DNA of 64,000 bases from Puccinia triticina. Lineage: Eukaryota; Basidiomycota; Pucciniomycetes; Pucciniales; Pucciniaceae. Below the pieces are notes generated by a model. That model saw only the letters and a program-made list of their open reading frames with translations. It searched no databases and was not told where the DNA came from. Below, one piece after another: positions 1-11,128 of the stretch (the stretch's first letter is position 1; each line of letters begins with the position of its first letter). The DNA lies in NCBI RefSeq assembly GCF_026914185.1, contig NC_070564.1:1798001-1862000 (forward strand), given 5' to 3'. The position numbers and the translations under genes are program-made.

Positions 1-1445
1 GCGATCTCATCAATGGTCGCGACGATGGCGGCATTCCCACTAGATTCCATCAAGTCGCGACTTCAAGTGAACAAATATGATTCAGTGGTGGATTGTGTCA
101 AGAAGACGTATGTCGAGGAGGGCCCCAAGGGCTTCTATCGAGGTATAGCCATCCCCATGCTCACGGTCAGTTCATCAACATCCACAATGGGCTGGTAGTC
201 GATTCAAGTCTTTTCTAGATGATTGTACAGAGCACTACCTTGTGCTCCCTTTCCCGTTGAATTTTGAGTGCAAAAACTTACCATCCATTCCCCCGCCACA
301 GATCACGATTGTACGGACATTAAGCTTCACTATCTACAATGACACAAAGCAGTTTCTACACCAGCGCCAACTGGTCTCAACCTCCTCTGCTCGTGACATT
401 GCCCTCTCAGGTTTAGCTGGGGGAATGTCGTCCGGGTTCCTAATATCGGTTGGATCCTGCGCTTTTGAGTTGGTAAAAATCCGATCACAATTAGAGTCCG
501 CTATCGCGTGAGTGAATGCATCCCCCAGCTTAGATCCCTTTCTATGGAATCCTTGGGCGTAAGCAATTGTGTGTACATATACTTAACCTTTTTTTTTGTA
601 TAGGGCTAAGCAAAATCGACCGTTGAAGGATATCAACACTTGGAGAGGCGCGAGAGAAATTATCAGTTCACATGGGCGTTAGTTTTATTTTGTCTCTGCC
701 AAGTTCTACTGCCGGGGCGTTTCCCCAACCTAATTCAGCAAAAAAGTTGACGTTAATTCAATGTTAATCCAATACTGAGAAAGAATAGTAAAAGGTCTGT
801 ATTTCGGCTTCAATCTGCATTGTCTACGCGATACGCTCGGCACAGGGCTGTACTTCCTGGGATACGACACTGCTCGGTTTTTCGCTGAGAAGAAGATTGA
901 CGAGATTGAGTATCGAAGATCGCTGGACTCAAATTCAGAATACGGCTTCGTCTTGCCAAGGTCTGCTTTGCCATTCTTGTGTGGCTCGACTTGTGGTGTT
1001 ACCAGCTGGGTGAGGGATTTCAGACTAGATTTATTTAAAGAGAATCCAATTCATGAAAATCATTTTCTGCGATATGCTCTTCTTTTGATGGCAACTGACC
1101 TCAACCGGGACCTATCAAAAGTTGATAATCTATCCCTTGGATGTCGTCAAGAGTAGATTGCAAAGAGATGCATTAGCGAGCTCAATAGTCACGACCCACC
1201 CAACTCATAATTCACACAGCATGAATGGTCAACAAACAAGACTACCTACAACAAGAAACTCGTTTGGATTCAAAGCTGCCTGGGATCTATTCCGACAATT
1301 GATCAATAAATCTAATGGAGGTGGAATCAAAGTCTTATATTCTGGCCTGTCAATATCTGCCTTCAGGAGCTTCTTTCAACATGGTGTCATGTGGACTATT
1401 TTGGAGAGTGTCCGTAATCAAATTAAACTCTCGTGCGAGACTTGA
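1..1445 (+). CDS. Mitochondrial carrier family protein (SLC25-like), 5' end outside window
   Basis: This gene moves a solute across the inner mitochondrial membrane; the substrate cannot be told from sequence. It runs in at least five exons, the first entering from outside the window. Two carrier signature motifs of the P-x-[DE]-x-x-[KR] type are visible: FPLDSIKSRLQ near position 40 and YPLDVVKSRLQ near 1130, each following a predicted odd-numbered helix. Exon 2 (about 301-510) carries a glycine-rich AGGMSSGFL stretch typical of helix 3. A further exon near 795-1010 encodes GLYFGFNLHCLRDTLGTG, which matches the matrix-loop and even-helix pattern of the family. The last exon ends with TGA at 1443-1445. 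Only about two of the three repeats lie inside the window. The family call is secure. The subfamily resembles yeast YFR045W-type carriers in having PLDSIKSRLQ, but that is recall, not a search. Inner intron borders were not fixed base by base. Confidence 0.85.
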
Positions 1446-4400
1446 CATTTTATGTGGAGGAAACCAAATCTTCAGCAGTTTTCTTACTACCTTCTATATG
1501 ACATAATCAATGCACATGCTTTGATATTCAATTGTTGTGTTTTGATTCCCCGGGTGGTATGTATCCTTCTTCTACCAGTCACCGCTTTCCCTCTCCAAAA
1601 GATAGAATCACACTCAGTCTCTAGCAGTTGTTTGCTCTCCCCTCTTTTTTTACTTAATTGTCTATTTTATGAACCTGTTTACATAGTTTGTGCGGAAGGC
1701 AACCATGTGAAACTTATGTAGAACTACAATATAGATGGTGTGTACTTTTGTTGTTAATTACTTTGCCATCATTTTCAATTTATCATTCACCTACCACGCG
1801 TCCAAAAGCATCCTGCTGTAGCAAACCATTTTTCACCCTTGAAACCTCACCCAAACTACAGCTATAGTGAAAAACTTGGCTTCTTTCGGAGGAATTTCCG
1901 CCAGAAATTCCTTCTGGATTTGCCAACCTGTGGGTATCCAACAACAAGGTTGGACAGATCAATATCCATCCACGCAAGCACAGTTGCTTACTGAAGGATG
2001 CTACCGGCCAAGCCATTTGGTAGCAAAAAAAATGTTGGTCGCTGGGGGGACCGGCACCACAACACGCAGGTGTGTTTATCTGAATGGGAGTCCGTGGTGA
2101 AAATTGGTCAAGGATTCTGATTCTGGAATCAAAATTAGGGAAAACCAGCCAGAAGTCTCTGATTGAGCTTGCCTGCTTGTGATATTATTATGGGCATCCT
2201 GCATATATCAACATGTCCAACATTGTCACTTTATTGCATACAAGGTTGGAAAATCCCATAGGAATTTCCGGTGGAAATTCCTTCCAAAGCATTCAAGCTT
2301 TTTTGGTATGGCTGTAATAAAGAAACAGTTGGCTCCATGTCCTGCATGAATCAGGGGACTCCCAAGTGAGGCACACATTTTCAGACCTCATCTCAATTCA
2401 AAAGGACCCTGATAGACCTCCAAAATTAAAAAAACACAAGTCATCAAAACAGAAAAAACAACTGTTTACTGGGGAATACAATGCTACCATTCAACTGCAC
2501 TGGTGGGAGTTTTAGCTGGCCAAGATCAGCAAGACAATCCTGAAAAACATATTACCCAACTGACTTTGCCACTGAAAAAAGTTGTATGTATTGCAAAAAC
2601 AGATATGTTGTGAGAGATCCTAAGGAAAACAGGGCTCCTGTTAGCGCTGCTACTCTAATGCTAAGTGGCCCAGCGTTGTTGTTATCTGAGTAATTCTGAC
2701 CTGGTGCGGACATCTAGTGGTAAATACATGATCTTTTGCAATATGATTTGGCACCTTGAGTTGAGTTGCGCGGCCCTCCCCAAATAAACCAGACTTGAAA
2801 AGAACCAGCAAATCCGACCGCTTTTGAACTCACCACCCTTAATTCACTTTAGAACCCAGCCTATCTGCCAATCCCAGGACCGCTTTAACCACTAGGCCTT
2901 CACTGGTGTATCCATCCAATACCAACACCATACAGAAACCATTATACTGCTCAATAACTAAAAACTTTGAATTTGAAATTAAAAAATACTCGGTTGTATT
3001 AATATCAACAATCCCAGGGGCATCTAAATATGAATTCTCAAGCTCAAGTGCTCTAGGCTCCGCGCTGGGTCTCCCTGCAAAATTTAGGGCTGCAAAGTGC
3101 GCGCCACCCCCCTTTTTTGGGAAAAAGGGCGCGCCCGGGTGCAAGGGTGCGCGGGCGGCGTACTTTGGTGTGCACCTACCCCTGGCGCCGACAACCATAG
3201 TTACCGGTTCCGCTCTTCTCTTCACCAAGTTGGACCAATACCAAAGGGACCTGAGCTAATCAGTGACATGGATCTTTTTGTCAAACCACATTGCCTCCCA
3301 AACTTAGCCAAGTCCCTCTCTTGCTGGAGGGACTGATGACTTTTCAGGAATCTTTGCATGGGAGAAATTTGGGTTTTGGTGTTGTTTTTCTTTGAACGAC
3401 CAGAACTCAACTTGTTTCTGGTGGATGGTACCCCTACATCTTCCCTTCCATCAGATATAACTTTAGACCCCCTTTCCTCCATCTTCCTTCCTCTATTATT
3501 TTTTTAAAAGTCTCATTTTTGAAGGAATGTACCAGATAACACAAAATTTTTCCAAGCACTGTGATGCTAAAACTGGGTTGGGGACCCAAATTGTCCGCAC
3601 GGGTTTGCGGAGGTTGCGGGCTGCGGATTCCGCAAAGCTGGTGCAGAGCGACACAGTGCAGAATATGTCCACAAGGCGGAGCGCGGGGCTATGTACACGG
3701 CGCGGCGGCGGAGCTGGAAACGACTTACACATGCCTGCGCGGACTGGCTAGTATAGGCTGTGACCGGGGGAAGCCTTGACAGCCAAAGCGGGCTATGTCA
3801 GCGGGTGTAGCTGGGGCGGAGGCGGCGTGTGGGATCCCAGCATTGAAGGCTAGAAAGGCGAGGAAGCTAAGGAGAGAGAGTCCGACGGTGGGCAATGACG
3901 TGCGGCGATGTGGACAGAAGATCCGAGTGAGAGCCGAATGGGCGGATGACGTGTGTGGTTGTGGGAGTGTGGCTTGGCGAATGGCATGCGGAGGAGGATG
4001 GTTTTCTTTCTCACAATGTTTTTCCTTTTTGTACGGAGGGGGGGGGGGGGGGGATTTTTCCCCCATCATCTCATCATTGTTTTTCTTTACGGATTTTACT
4101 TCATTCTTGTTACTCTGGTACGGATTCCTTACGGCGGAGATGTTACTACTTGCGGCGGAGTTGTTTTGACTTGCGGAGTTGTCTATAGTGTACTTGACGG
4201 AGGATTTCACGGTGTTTACTGCGGCTTTTCTACGTGTTTTGTGGTTATTTATACATTACTTTTACTTGCTCTTTGATTATTATACCCCTATACTTACTTG
4301 CGGAGCGGAGTGGAGTTTCTCCAGATCCCCCAACATTACCCGTGAATTATCTTGGAGCAGCGGAGGTCCTGAAATTTCTATGCAGTGACCTCCTTTGTTC

Positions 4401-4989
4401 ACCACAGCGTGCTCAGTCAATAGAGAATCTGAAAAATGTGTATAATATGAGAAAAATCATGTGATGTATGAAAAGTTGGTCTTGTGAATGGTGGTTGAGA
4501 ATTACTTGCAATACAGCAGAAGTAAAAAAATGAGGACTGGGTTCTCTCACACAAGAATTTCTGACAAGTTGTAAGTCCCTCTGGCAAAGCCTCAGGCAAA
4601 AGAGGGACTTAGTTAAGCTCAATTGCCTCCAAGCTCTGCAAGCCCCAAAGCAATGAATTTGTGTGAGTTTTTTTTTTTTTGTTGCAGTGCAGTTTGATTT
4701 AACATTGTCAACTATTTATAACTACCAGGAACAATGCTAGCTCATAGCTAATAAAAAAAGATGCCTTCATGGCTACCAGTGAGTTGGACTTTGGGATTTA
4801 CAATGAGAAGATAGAGGAAAAGGAGAAGTAGGAAAAAAAAGAAAAGAAACAGAAAAAAGGAAAAATAACAAAGAGGAGTGGTTGTAATAATAATCTCCTA
4901 GATGGACTCTCCCGGGAAGCCGGGTAAGCACAATCTCGTGTCAGGAAAGTGTCCCGTGTATAGTAGAAATGGAGCCACTTGTTCAACAC
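1446..4989. other. Gene-free stretch with repeats
   Basis: No convincing coding region is seen. The stretch holds AT-rich sequence, two 24-bp palindromes around AGGAATTTCC near 1889 and 2262, a tRNA-like box pair (2819-2900), GC-rich blocks near 3100-3190 and 3590-3730, a 16-base G run (4038-4053), and GCGGAG sub-repeats near 4130-4370. A T run at 4669-4680 could be the reverse complement of the poly-A tail of the LINE fragment that follows. Confidence 0.5.
2819..2900 (-). repeat. Possible tRNA-derived SINE head (A-box/B-box pair)
   Basis: Read on the minus strand, GGCCTAGTGG (about 2890-2899) is close to the RNA polymerase III A box. GAGTTCAAAAGC, about 60 bases downstream, is a weaker B box. 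The spacing fits a tRNA or a tRNA-derived SINE. No acceptor-stem pairing is seen, so it is not a functional tRNA. Chance remains possible. Confidence 0.3.
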
Positions 4990-5640
4990 CTACTGAGTTG
5001 TGAGAGATAATGAGCGCAGTTTGTGTGCTTTCAATTTGTTGTGTAGATGATTCCGGCGGATGGAAATTTTTTTGCAGTAGACAATATAGTGCCCAACTGT
5101 TTCCTGGACATTGTAGCTATCACATACTGGGTAGGCCATTTGCTTGCTGCGGAAGAGGAAGTTGTTCCAAAGGGAGTTTCCCGAGCGCAACTGGTGTAAT
5201 AGTTTAGATAGAGGGAATTCCAATGGTTTGTGGTTTGGGTGTCCCAGTGATTTGTTGAGAATTGAGGTAAACATTTTCTGTATGCTGTAGTCAATTGGTA
5301 GGGTTGGGGACCAATCCTCATATGCCTTGCCTGCCAGTCTGTCTGCTTTCTTGTTGTCCTGAATTCCCCAGTGGCCTGGGCACCACCAAACACAAATTGG
5401 AATGTCAGCACAAATGGTCAAGAGTAGTTGCAGGAGTTATATGAATAAGTACTTCCTGGATTTGGGAGCAGTGGGTTTGTTCAGTCTGTTGATCACTGCC
5501 TGACTGTCCAATAGGATAGTGATCCCCTGTGTCCTCTCCTGTTTCACCAGTTCCAGCCCCAGCTCAATTCCTAGCAGTAGTCCTACGTGTTGAGATAGTG
5601 TATTAGCATTTCTCTATGTAGTATGCTTCTAACCTATACA
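4990..5640 (-). mobile_element. Non-LTR retrotransposon (LINE) fragment, RNase H end
   Basis: Reading leftward on the minus strand from about 5640, the translation contains GIELGLELVKQE and ILLDSQAVI, the central strand and helix of a LINE-type RNase H. A stop codon follows near 5445. The same frame then resumes and reaches a second motif, WCPGHWGIQDNKKADRLAG (about 5340-5390), the classic RNase H C-terminal WxPGHxGxxGNExAD box. Further on, a cysteine/histidine cluster C-x16-C with an internal ETVGH resembles the zinc-like tail found after RNase H in fungal LINEs such as Tad-like elements. Reverse transcriptase and endonuclease are absent, so this is a 5'-truncated, dead copy. The clade assignment is inference. 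Confidence 0.75.
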
Positions 5641-5923
5641 CCCACAACTCCTATAGTATACAGTCTAGTTGTTCACTTTACTGTTATCCTTTCTCACTGA
5701 ATGATTATTACAAGTTGATTCACTGGCCTTGGACCATGTCCTCGACACCTCGTCAATCTCTCAGGTTTGGTCTATCCTGGCGCGCCCCGGCTGCGCGCTG
5801 CGGATGCCCCTGCGCATGCGCCTCGCAGTTGCTCCACTGCCGCCATACCTTGGACTCTGCCCACCTCTCGCCGCGCTCCCGGTAAACGCACATAAATAAT
5901 TTAATTGGTACAGCACTGGAAGT

Positions 5924-7507
5924 ATGGTGAGTCAAGTCGTCCACCCTCCAATGGAGTAAACAGCTTGCCGAAGTGTGAACGTGTACCCGACATATAGGCG
6001 CCCGGATTGTGCGAAAAGACTGGCATTGATGAAGAAGAAGGTATGACCTGCTGAGTTGAACTCGATCTGATGCAGCCGTACTGATAAATGCCTCTTGCCT
6101 GTTGTTTGACTACAGCTGCTCTCTATGATCGACAGATAAGGCTTTGGGGTGTCGAGGCTCAAAATCGGTAATTAAACATTTCTAGAATAAACTCATATCT
6201 TTCCTAATGTCATAGCAGAAACTGAATCTCCGACATTTGCACTTGTTCGAAGGATGAGAAGAAGCTCAGTTCTAATGATCAATCTCAGGGGTATTTCCAC
6301 CGAAGCCTGTAAGAACATCGTCCTAGCCGGAGTAGGCTCGATTACTATTTTAGACCAAAATGATGTATCACCAGAAGATTTGGGCGCTGGGTTTTTCTTT
6401 CGCGAGGAAGATGTCGGCCAAAAAGTAAGCACCATTCAACTCTCCAAGTCCTTTACCCTTGACTAATCATTTGTCTACAGCGTGTGGTTGTTGCCAAAAA
6501 GAGAGTTAATAGTTTGAACCCCCGAGTCAATGTCATTGGACTCACGGATGATCTTGAATCCAAGATCGACGAAGACGGCTTTTTGGCCAGCTTTGACATT
6601 ATCTGTCTGAACGATTCCAGGTCATCGGTGATTGTCAGTAAGCCTTTCCCCTATCCCATCTGCTCCGGAGTATCAACAATTTATCATATTCGTTTTTTAG
6701 GAAAGAGTCAACTCCCTTTGTAGACGCGTTCAAAAGCCATTTTTCGCAGCAGCCAGTCTAGGCGTCCATGGCTATATTTTTGCCGATTTACTCGATCACA
6801 TGTATCTAAGGTTTGGCTTCCCCTCCCTCGTTGTGCTGGACATATTCTGAACATTTCTTTGAGAACAGTGAAAAGGAAAAAACGCTGGACAACGGTGAAA
6901 TCAGAAAAACTTCAGAAAAAAGAAACCAACAGTTTTTACCATTCGATACTGTCCAGAAATCCCAGCTCAACCATGTCACACCAAAGCGAATCAAGAAGGT
7001 ATCCCCATTACTATGGGCTTCTCTTGGTATGTCATCCGCGATTCTCCCGCCCCATAATTTTCTGATTGCTTATATTCACTCTCTCCAGTCTTATTCGAAT
7101 TTCAATCAAAACACAACGTTGACTATCCCGAAGGTGATGAGCATGCTTCCGACTTGGTCAAAATCTCGGACGAACTCCTGGAGACCCGTGGAGTTGACAA
7201 ATCACTTGTCCCGCATGACCTGTTGAGGTAAAAACTTCTTTCTAGCGCAGTGACTCAACCCCGCGTTTGATATACTGATCTTCTCTTACTCTCAAATATT
7301 TCCCGAAATTGACATCTTAGGCAGCTGGCAATAACATCTCGGGCCGAGTTCATCCCCTCTTGTGCAGTAATTGGCTCGATTTTGTCGCAGGAAGTTTTGA
7401 ACGCGTTGGGTGGAAAACAAGCCCCACTGGCGAATTTCCTTGTCTTTGATGGTGAAAAATGTTCAAGCGATATCTACGCTCTTGGGGTTCAGAGGACTCA
7501 ACCGTGA
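5924..7507 (+). CDS. AOS1: SUMO-activating enzyme E1 subunit Aos1
   Basis: Aos1 pairs with Uba2 to adenylate SUMO and load it for conjugation in the nucleus. Nine exons are proposed: 5924-5926, 5998-6040, 6116-6167, 6253-6424, 6481-6633, 6701-6810, 6869-7026, 7089-7227 and 7321-7507. Their sum is 1017 bases, an open frame of 338 residues, the usual Aos1 length. The E1 N-terminal signature ALYDRQIRLWGVEAQNR lies across exons 3 and 4. It is followed by SVLMINL and VLAGVGSITILD of the ThiF/MoeB-like Rossmann fold. Aos1 lacks the catalytic cysteine domain, and none is seen. The C-terminal part has SCAVIGSILSQEVLNAL, the conserved adenylation-fold helix. The first exon is proposed to be the ATG alone, and the donor at 6634 (GTCAGT) was chosen by frame. 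A lysine-rich insertion in exon 7 is probably a loop or nuclear signal. Confidence 0.9.
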
Positions 7508-8849
7508 AGAAAGTGTACTTTGTCAAACACTCGGATTGTTTCCAAATCTATTGTCACTTAACTTAGGCTGTTAAATTCTTATTCCGGTATTATCTTTTAC
7601 CAGTCTTTTTTTCGTTCTCTGTCTCCGTCTCCTTTTTCTTTTATTTGTCAGTCAAAGTAAAAGGAACGAGCGTTGAGGGGGGCTGGACGTATTTGATCTT
7701 GCTATTGGGTTAACAGTGTGGGCCCACTATAAGTGACCCGTATTTGCTTTGTAATTAAAACATGAAGAATTTACTCAGAGCGGCCTGCTAGTCTACAAGA
7801 AAGACTGCATTGCCACTTGTTTCCGGAACGAATCCAAGCATCTACTTAGCATCGTTTCCCGCAGCCATCCGTACATCTGGACAACTCGTCTCCAGCCATC
7901 ATGCTTGTTTAGAGGGTCTATTGGCCTCCGACTCCATAACCTCATCAAACCAGCTGGTGAACTCGTTATGCATGTGTAACAATTGTTGGGAAAAGCACTT
8001 CTGGATGTAGCGGCGACCCCATCCCTTCCTGCCTTGAAAAGTATTTAAATATTTATTTATGTATGTCCCAAACATGTCTCCCATAGCCTGACTGAGATGT
8101 GGTCATTGATATAGTGATCTTTTGAGAAACATGCCATTTATAAATGACTGCATGTCAGACTTCCTTCGCGTTCACCGCTCGAACAAGTGGATGAGGATGC
8201 CAACGAGCTTCAACGCTTTCCAAAACACAAAACACCCTGCCCTACAGCCCCCCACAGCTGATATATTTATGCTAAGTCACAGGTTTATGGAACATTTGGA
8301 TCTAGCAGCCGAGCGCTCATGGAAGATACAACATCCTTGTGAGTGGCGTCTTGACGGGATCCATATGTAAAGATCCATAACCCTGGACATAGGCATTCGG
8401 AGGTCAAATGTACCCAGTCGTGTGCGCTCATTTTTACAAAGGGAAGTGCTAACTCCCTGATCCTTTCGTGCTCTGAACAAAAGTGCGGCGGAGAGGGTTG
8501 ACCTGATGTTCGTGAATGGCGTTGGGTGAAATAAGTCATTTACTCCCATCCCTTCAGCTCTTGACCAGCTCGCCATCTAGTGTTGTTCTGACCCGAATTC
8601 AACAAGGATTGTTACCAGTAAATAGCCGCCTTAGACTTCAGCCATCTTTTCTTCAGCATAGACGGCTGGTAATTCTGAATCAAACCAGACAAGCTGAGGA
8701 GGTGCTTCCGTTTTACTATAGATAGATAAGGCAGTTTCCTATCCAGCTCTGCTCCATTGCCCATCATCCTTCTCCCACACTTCAGTGTTTAATCAGCTGC
8801 CCAATAATTTCTTCGCCATACGGAGAGCTTCCCCTCTACATTACTAATC
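7508..8849. other. Intergenic region
   Basis: No open frame here has recognisable motifs. Short frames overlap on both strands and look like chance. Pyrimidine-rich sequence follows the AOS1 stop codon and probably includes its 3' untranslated region. Confidence 0.4.
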
Positions 8850-9272
8850 ATGTCACCCATAATTATCGACCGATTAGTAAATCTAGAGAACTTGAACTTA
8901 AACTTTGCAAGACCCCAAGCCCTGTACGAAACCTCACCCGCCAACTCATCGACTCCTCTCATAACAGCAAGGACCGTAGTGATTTTAATAGATCTGATAA
9001 TCGTCGTATTCATCTCTCTTTTACTGCTATTGGGCTACTTTCTCTATCGTCGTCAACTCAAAAGGAAACAGAAATTCACCAAATCCATCGAAACTTCCGA
9101 GGCAGAAATGGCCTCAGAATCGAAGGGAGCAGGTTTGTACTCTACTTCTTTGTACTCACAACACCTGTGTACTCATGTTGCCTGTGCCTTTCCCTCACCA
9201 GTAATTATGGACAACCATTGCACATCTGCAACGACCGTCGTAGAAAAGGAAGAACCGACATCAAAAATCTAA
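8850..9272 (+). CDS. Small single-pass membrane protein, unknown function
   Basis: The open frame begins at ATG 8850 and encodes 140 residues. After a polar N-terminal half of about 45 residues there is one strong membrane segment (VVILIDLIIVVFISLLLLLG, about residues 48-67). A basic cluster, YRRQLKRKQK, follows and by the positive-inside rule places the C terminus in the cytosol. A 69-base in-frame stretch from about 9133 to 9201 begins GTTTGT and ends CACCAG. It could be an intron, which would shorten the protein to about 117 residues. No family is recognised and there is no clear signal peptide. The gene is supported mainly by the coherent membrane topology, so it could be a chance frame. 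Confidence 0.45.
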   Translation: MSPIIIDRLVNLENLNLNFARPQALYETSPANSSTPLITARTVVILIDLIIVVFISLLLLLGYFLYRRQLKRKQKFTKSIETSEAEMASESKGAGLYSTSLYSQHLCTHVACAFPSPVIMDNHCTSATTVVEKEEPTSKI

Positions 9273-11128
9273 AAAGGTCCAACCTAAGTTTTCAAACCAG
9301 GTTCCTGATTGGCCAATGCCGGACACCTCGACTGTTTTACCTCGTTCTTCGTGACCTACTCTTATCACTCTTACCATGTATTGAGAATAAAAGGCTTCAT
9401 TCTAATTTAATTCATTTCTGGATAGAACCTCCGTCACCTTAATTCTTTATTGCCCCAAAATCCCGATTCTCATGGCCAGTAATGTCAAGGTGTTTGTCGT
9501 ATTCGTTTTTTTTTTTTTTTTTTGCTCTCAATCTGCTCCCCAGGGGATGACCAATATAGTATTATGTGCAATGAGGTGCATGTCAAGAAGGCTCCATCGT
9601 GCTCCATCATGTCAAGTTCAAGACAAGGCTTTGGATTACCTGCCGTGTTTACCAACTAAGAGACAGTGGAGGGGTATTTGGTATCCTTGCATAATCAAAG
9701 AGCTATGAGATTCTCCTCCTGTACCGCATCCGCTGGAGACTGCACTGTTGAAACATTGGTCAAGTCCGCAGGGAGTACTAATTCTATGGAAATAGGACGA
9801 AAAATCAAAGATATGAACCATTTAAGGGACCCTAGTTCCAGCTTCCTGCCGTAACCTGCTGGGATGGGAATTACGTTAAGTTTGATTCCCGGGGCATGGG
9901 TCCGGGAGCTTGAACAAATGAAACAACAACAAAAATGAAAGTAGACTGTTCTTTCCCAATGCGCCTGGAGTGGACAGGAATGGTTCATGGCAAGAAAATA
10001 GTCGGCATATTGGGGCCACAATGATAGAGTGATCTGGTGCTCCATCCTGCGGGCTGGGAAGACGATCAAAGGGTGCATGGGTGTCCGGCCGGCTTGAGTC
10101 ACACCGCCTGAATCTTCCGTGAGTAGGTAGTGTCGGCATAGAGTCTGGACAGGTTCTGTCGTCCGGCGCTGCAGTATGCAGAGCCGGGTAGGGGTGGGCT
10201 GAGGGATGTCCGGGGAAGATCGGGATGTTAGCTTGCCCTCTTCTGATGGTCAAGCTTTGGGAGAGTCCTCAGTCAGTCGACTGTTGCTTCTCAGATGCGG
10301 TCAACAAGCGTTTCGCTGTACTTTCCTAGGTCGTCTGAGACACTGGCTTGCCAATCGCCATCGCTCTCGCAGAGCCACCTCGATCGGGTCGATTATCTGT
10401 CGAGTGTCGACAGACGAAAAAGGATGGGCTTGAGTTTGACCTCGATGGAATCGATCGTCGATGAAGAAGAGGATGTGAAAGATGTTATGTAAATAAGTGT
10501 ATTCACATAGAAATCTGTTGGTTCTCAATACAGCATCTGTGAACGTCTCGTCTCCAAAGATTTATTAACCTTGTTGGTTCTGCCTCGAGTATGCTCGTTA
10601 CCATCCCATTTCTTTCCGGTTTACTTCCACCTATAGCCTCAAGCCGAGTTCAAAGGTTCAACTTGCATTCAAGATCTGACTTATATACATCTCGCTCAGC
10701 TTAGGACGATCGCTGAACCGCAGGAGAAAGTGTGCATGTATGTATGATAAGGCTTGCTTGCGTCCCCCTTGACCTCCAATACATGCTTGGGAAGAGTCCT
10801 GACCGATTTCCGTTTTGATTGACAACTTTTAAAACAGAAGCAGAGCCGCATTCACTTGATACTCGTCGTCTCGTCTTGCCGGAACGGACCCTCGCGTTCT
10901 GATCTCTTTATCACGCCAGCAAAGACCGCTCAAGGTTCATCTTCTTGACCCGATTCAGCTTCAACGTGAGCTTCATACTCTATTACCACACTCTCACCAA
11001 CCCTTTTCATGGCTCTTACTATCTTGGAATCTTGTTCGTCCCAGTACAAACCAAGATGTCTCCGTCGACTATTCCAGTTCGTATGTTTCTAGGTACACGT
11101 TTGAGCCGACCGCTGGCTGACTATTTGC
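9273..11128. other. Intergenic region with a weak serine-rich open frame
   Basis: An open frame at 10295-10492 (+) encodes a serine-rich, arginine-containing peptide ending in an acidic stretch (DEEEDVKDV) before a stop. It might be the last exon of a gene whose other exons I could not connect. The remainder shows nothing I can support. The part just upstream of 11056 is probably the promoter and leader of the anthranilate synthase gene. Confidence 0.3.

Noticed and set aside
4038..4053. G16 run as a functional quadruplex or assembly gap marker
   Set aside because: A single homopolymer without neighbouring G tracts gives no support for either reading.
9472..10253. Several overlapping 60-135-residue frames on both strands
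   Set aside because: No motif, no coherent codon pattern, and mutual overlap; treated as chance.
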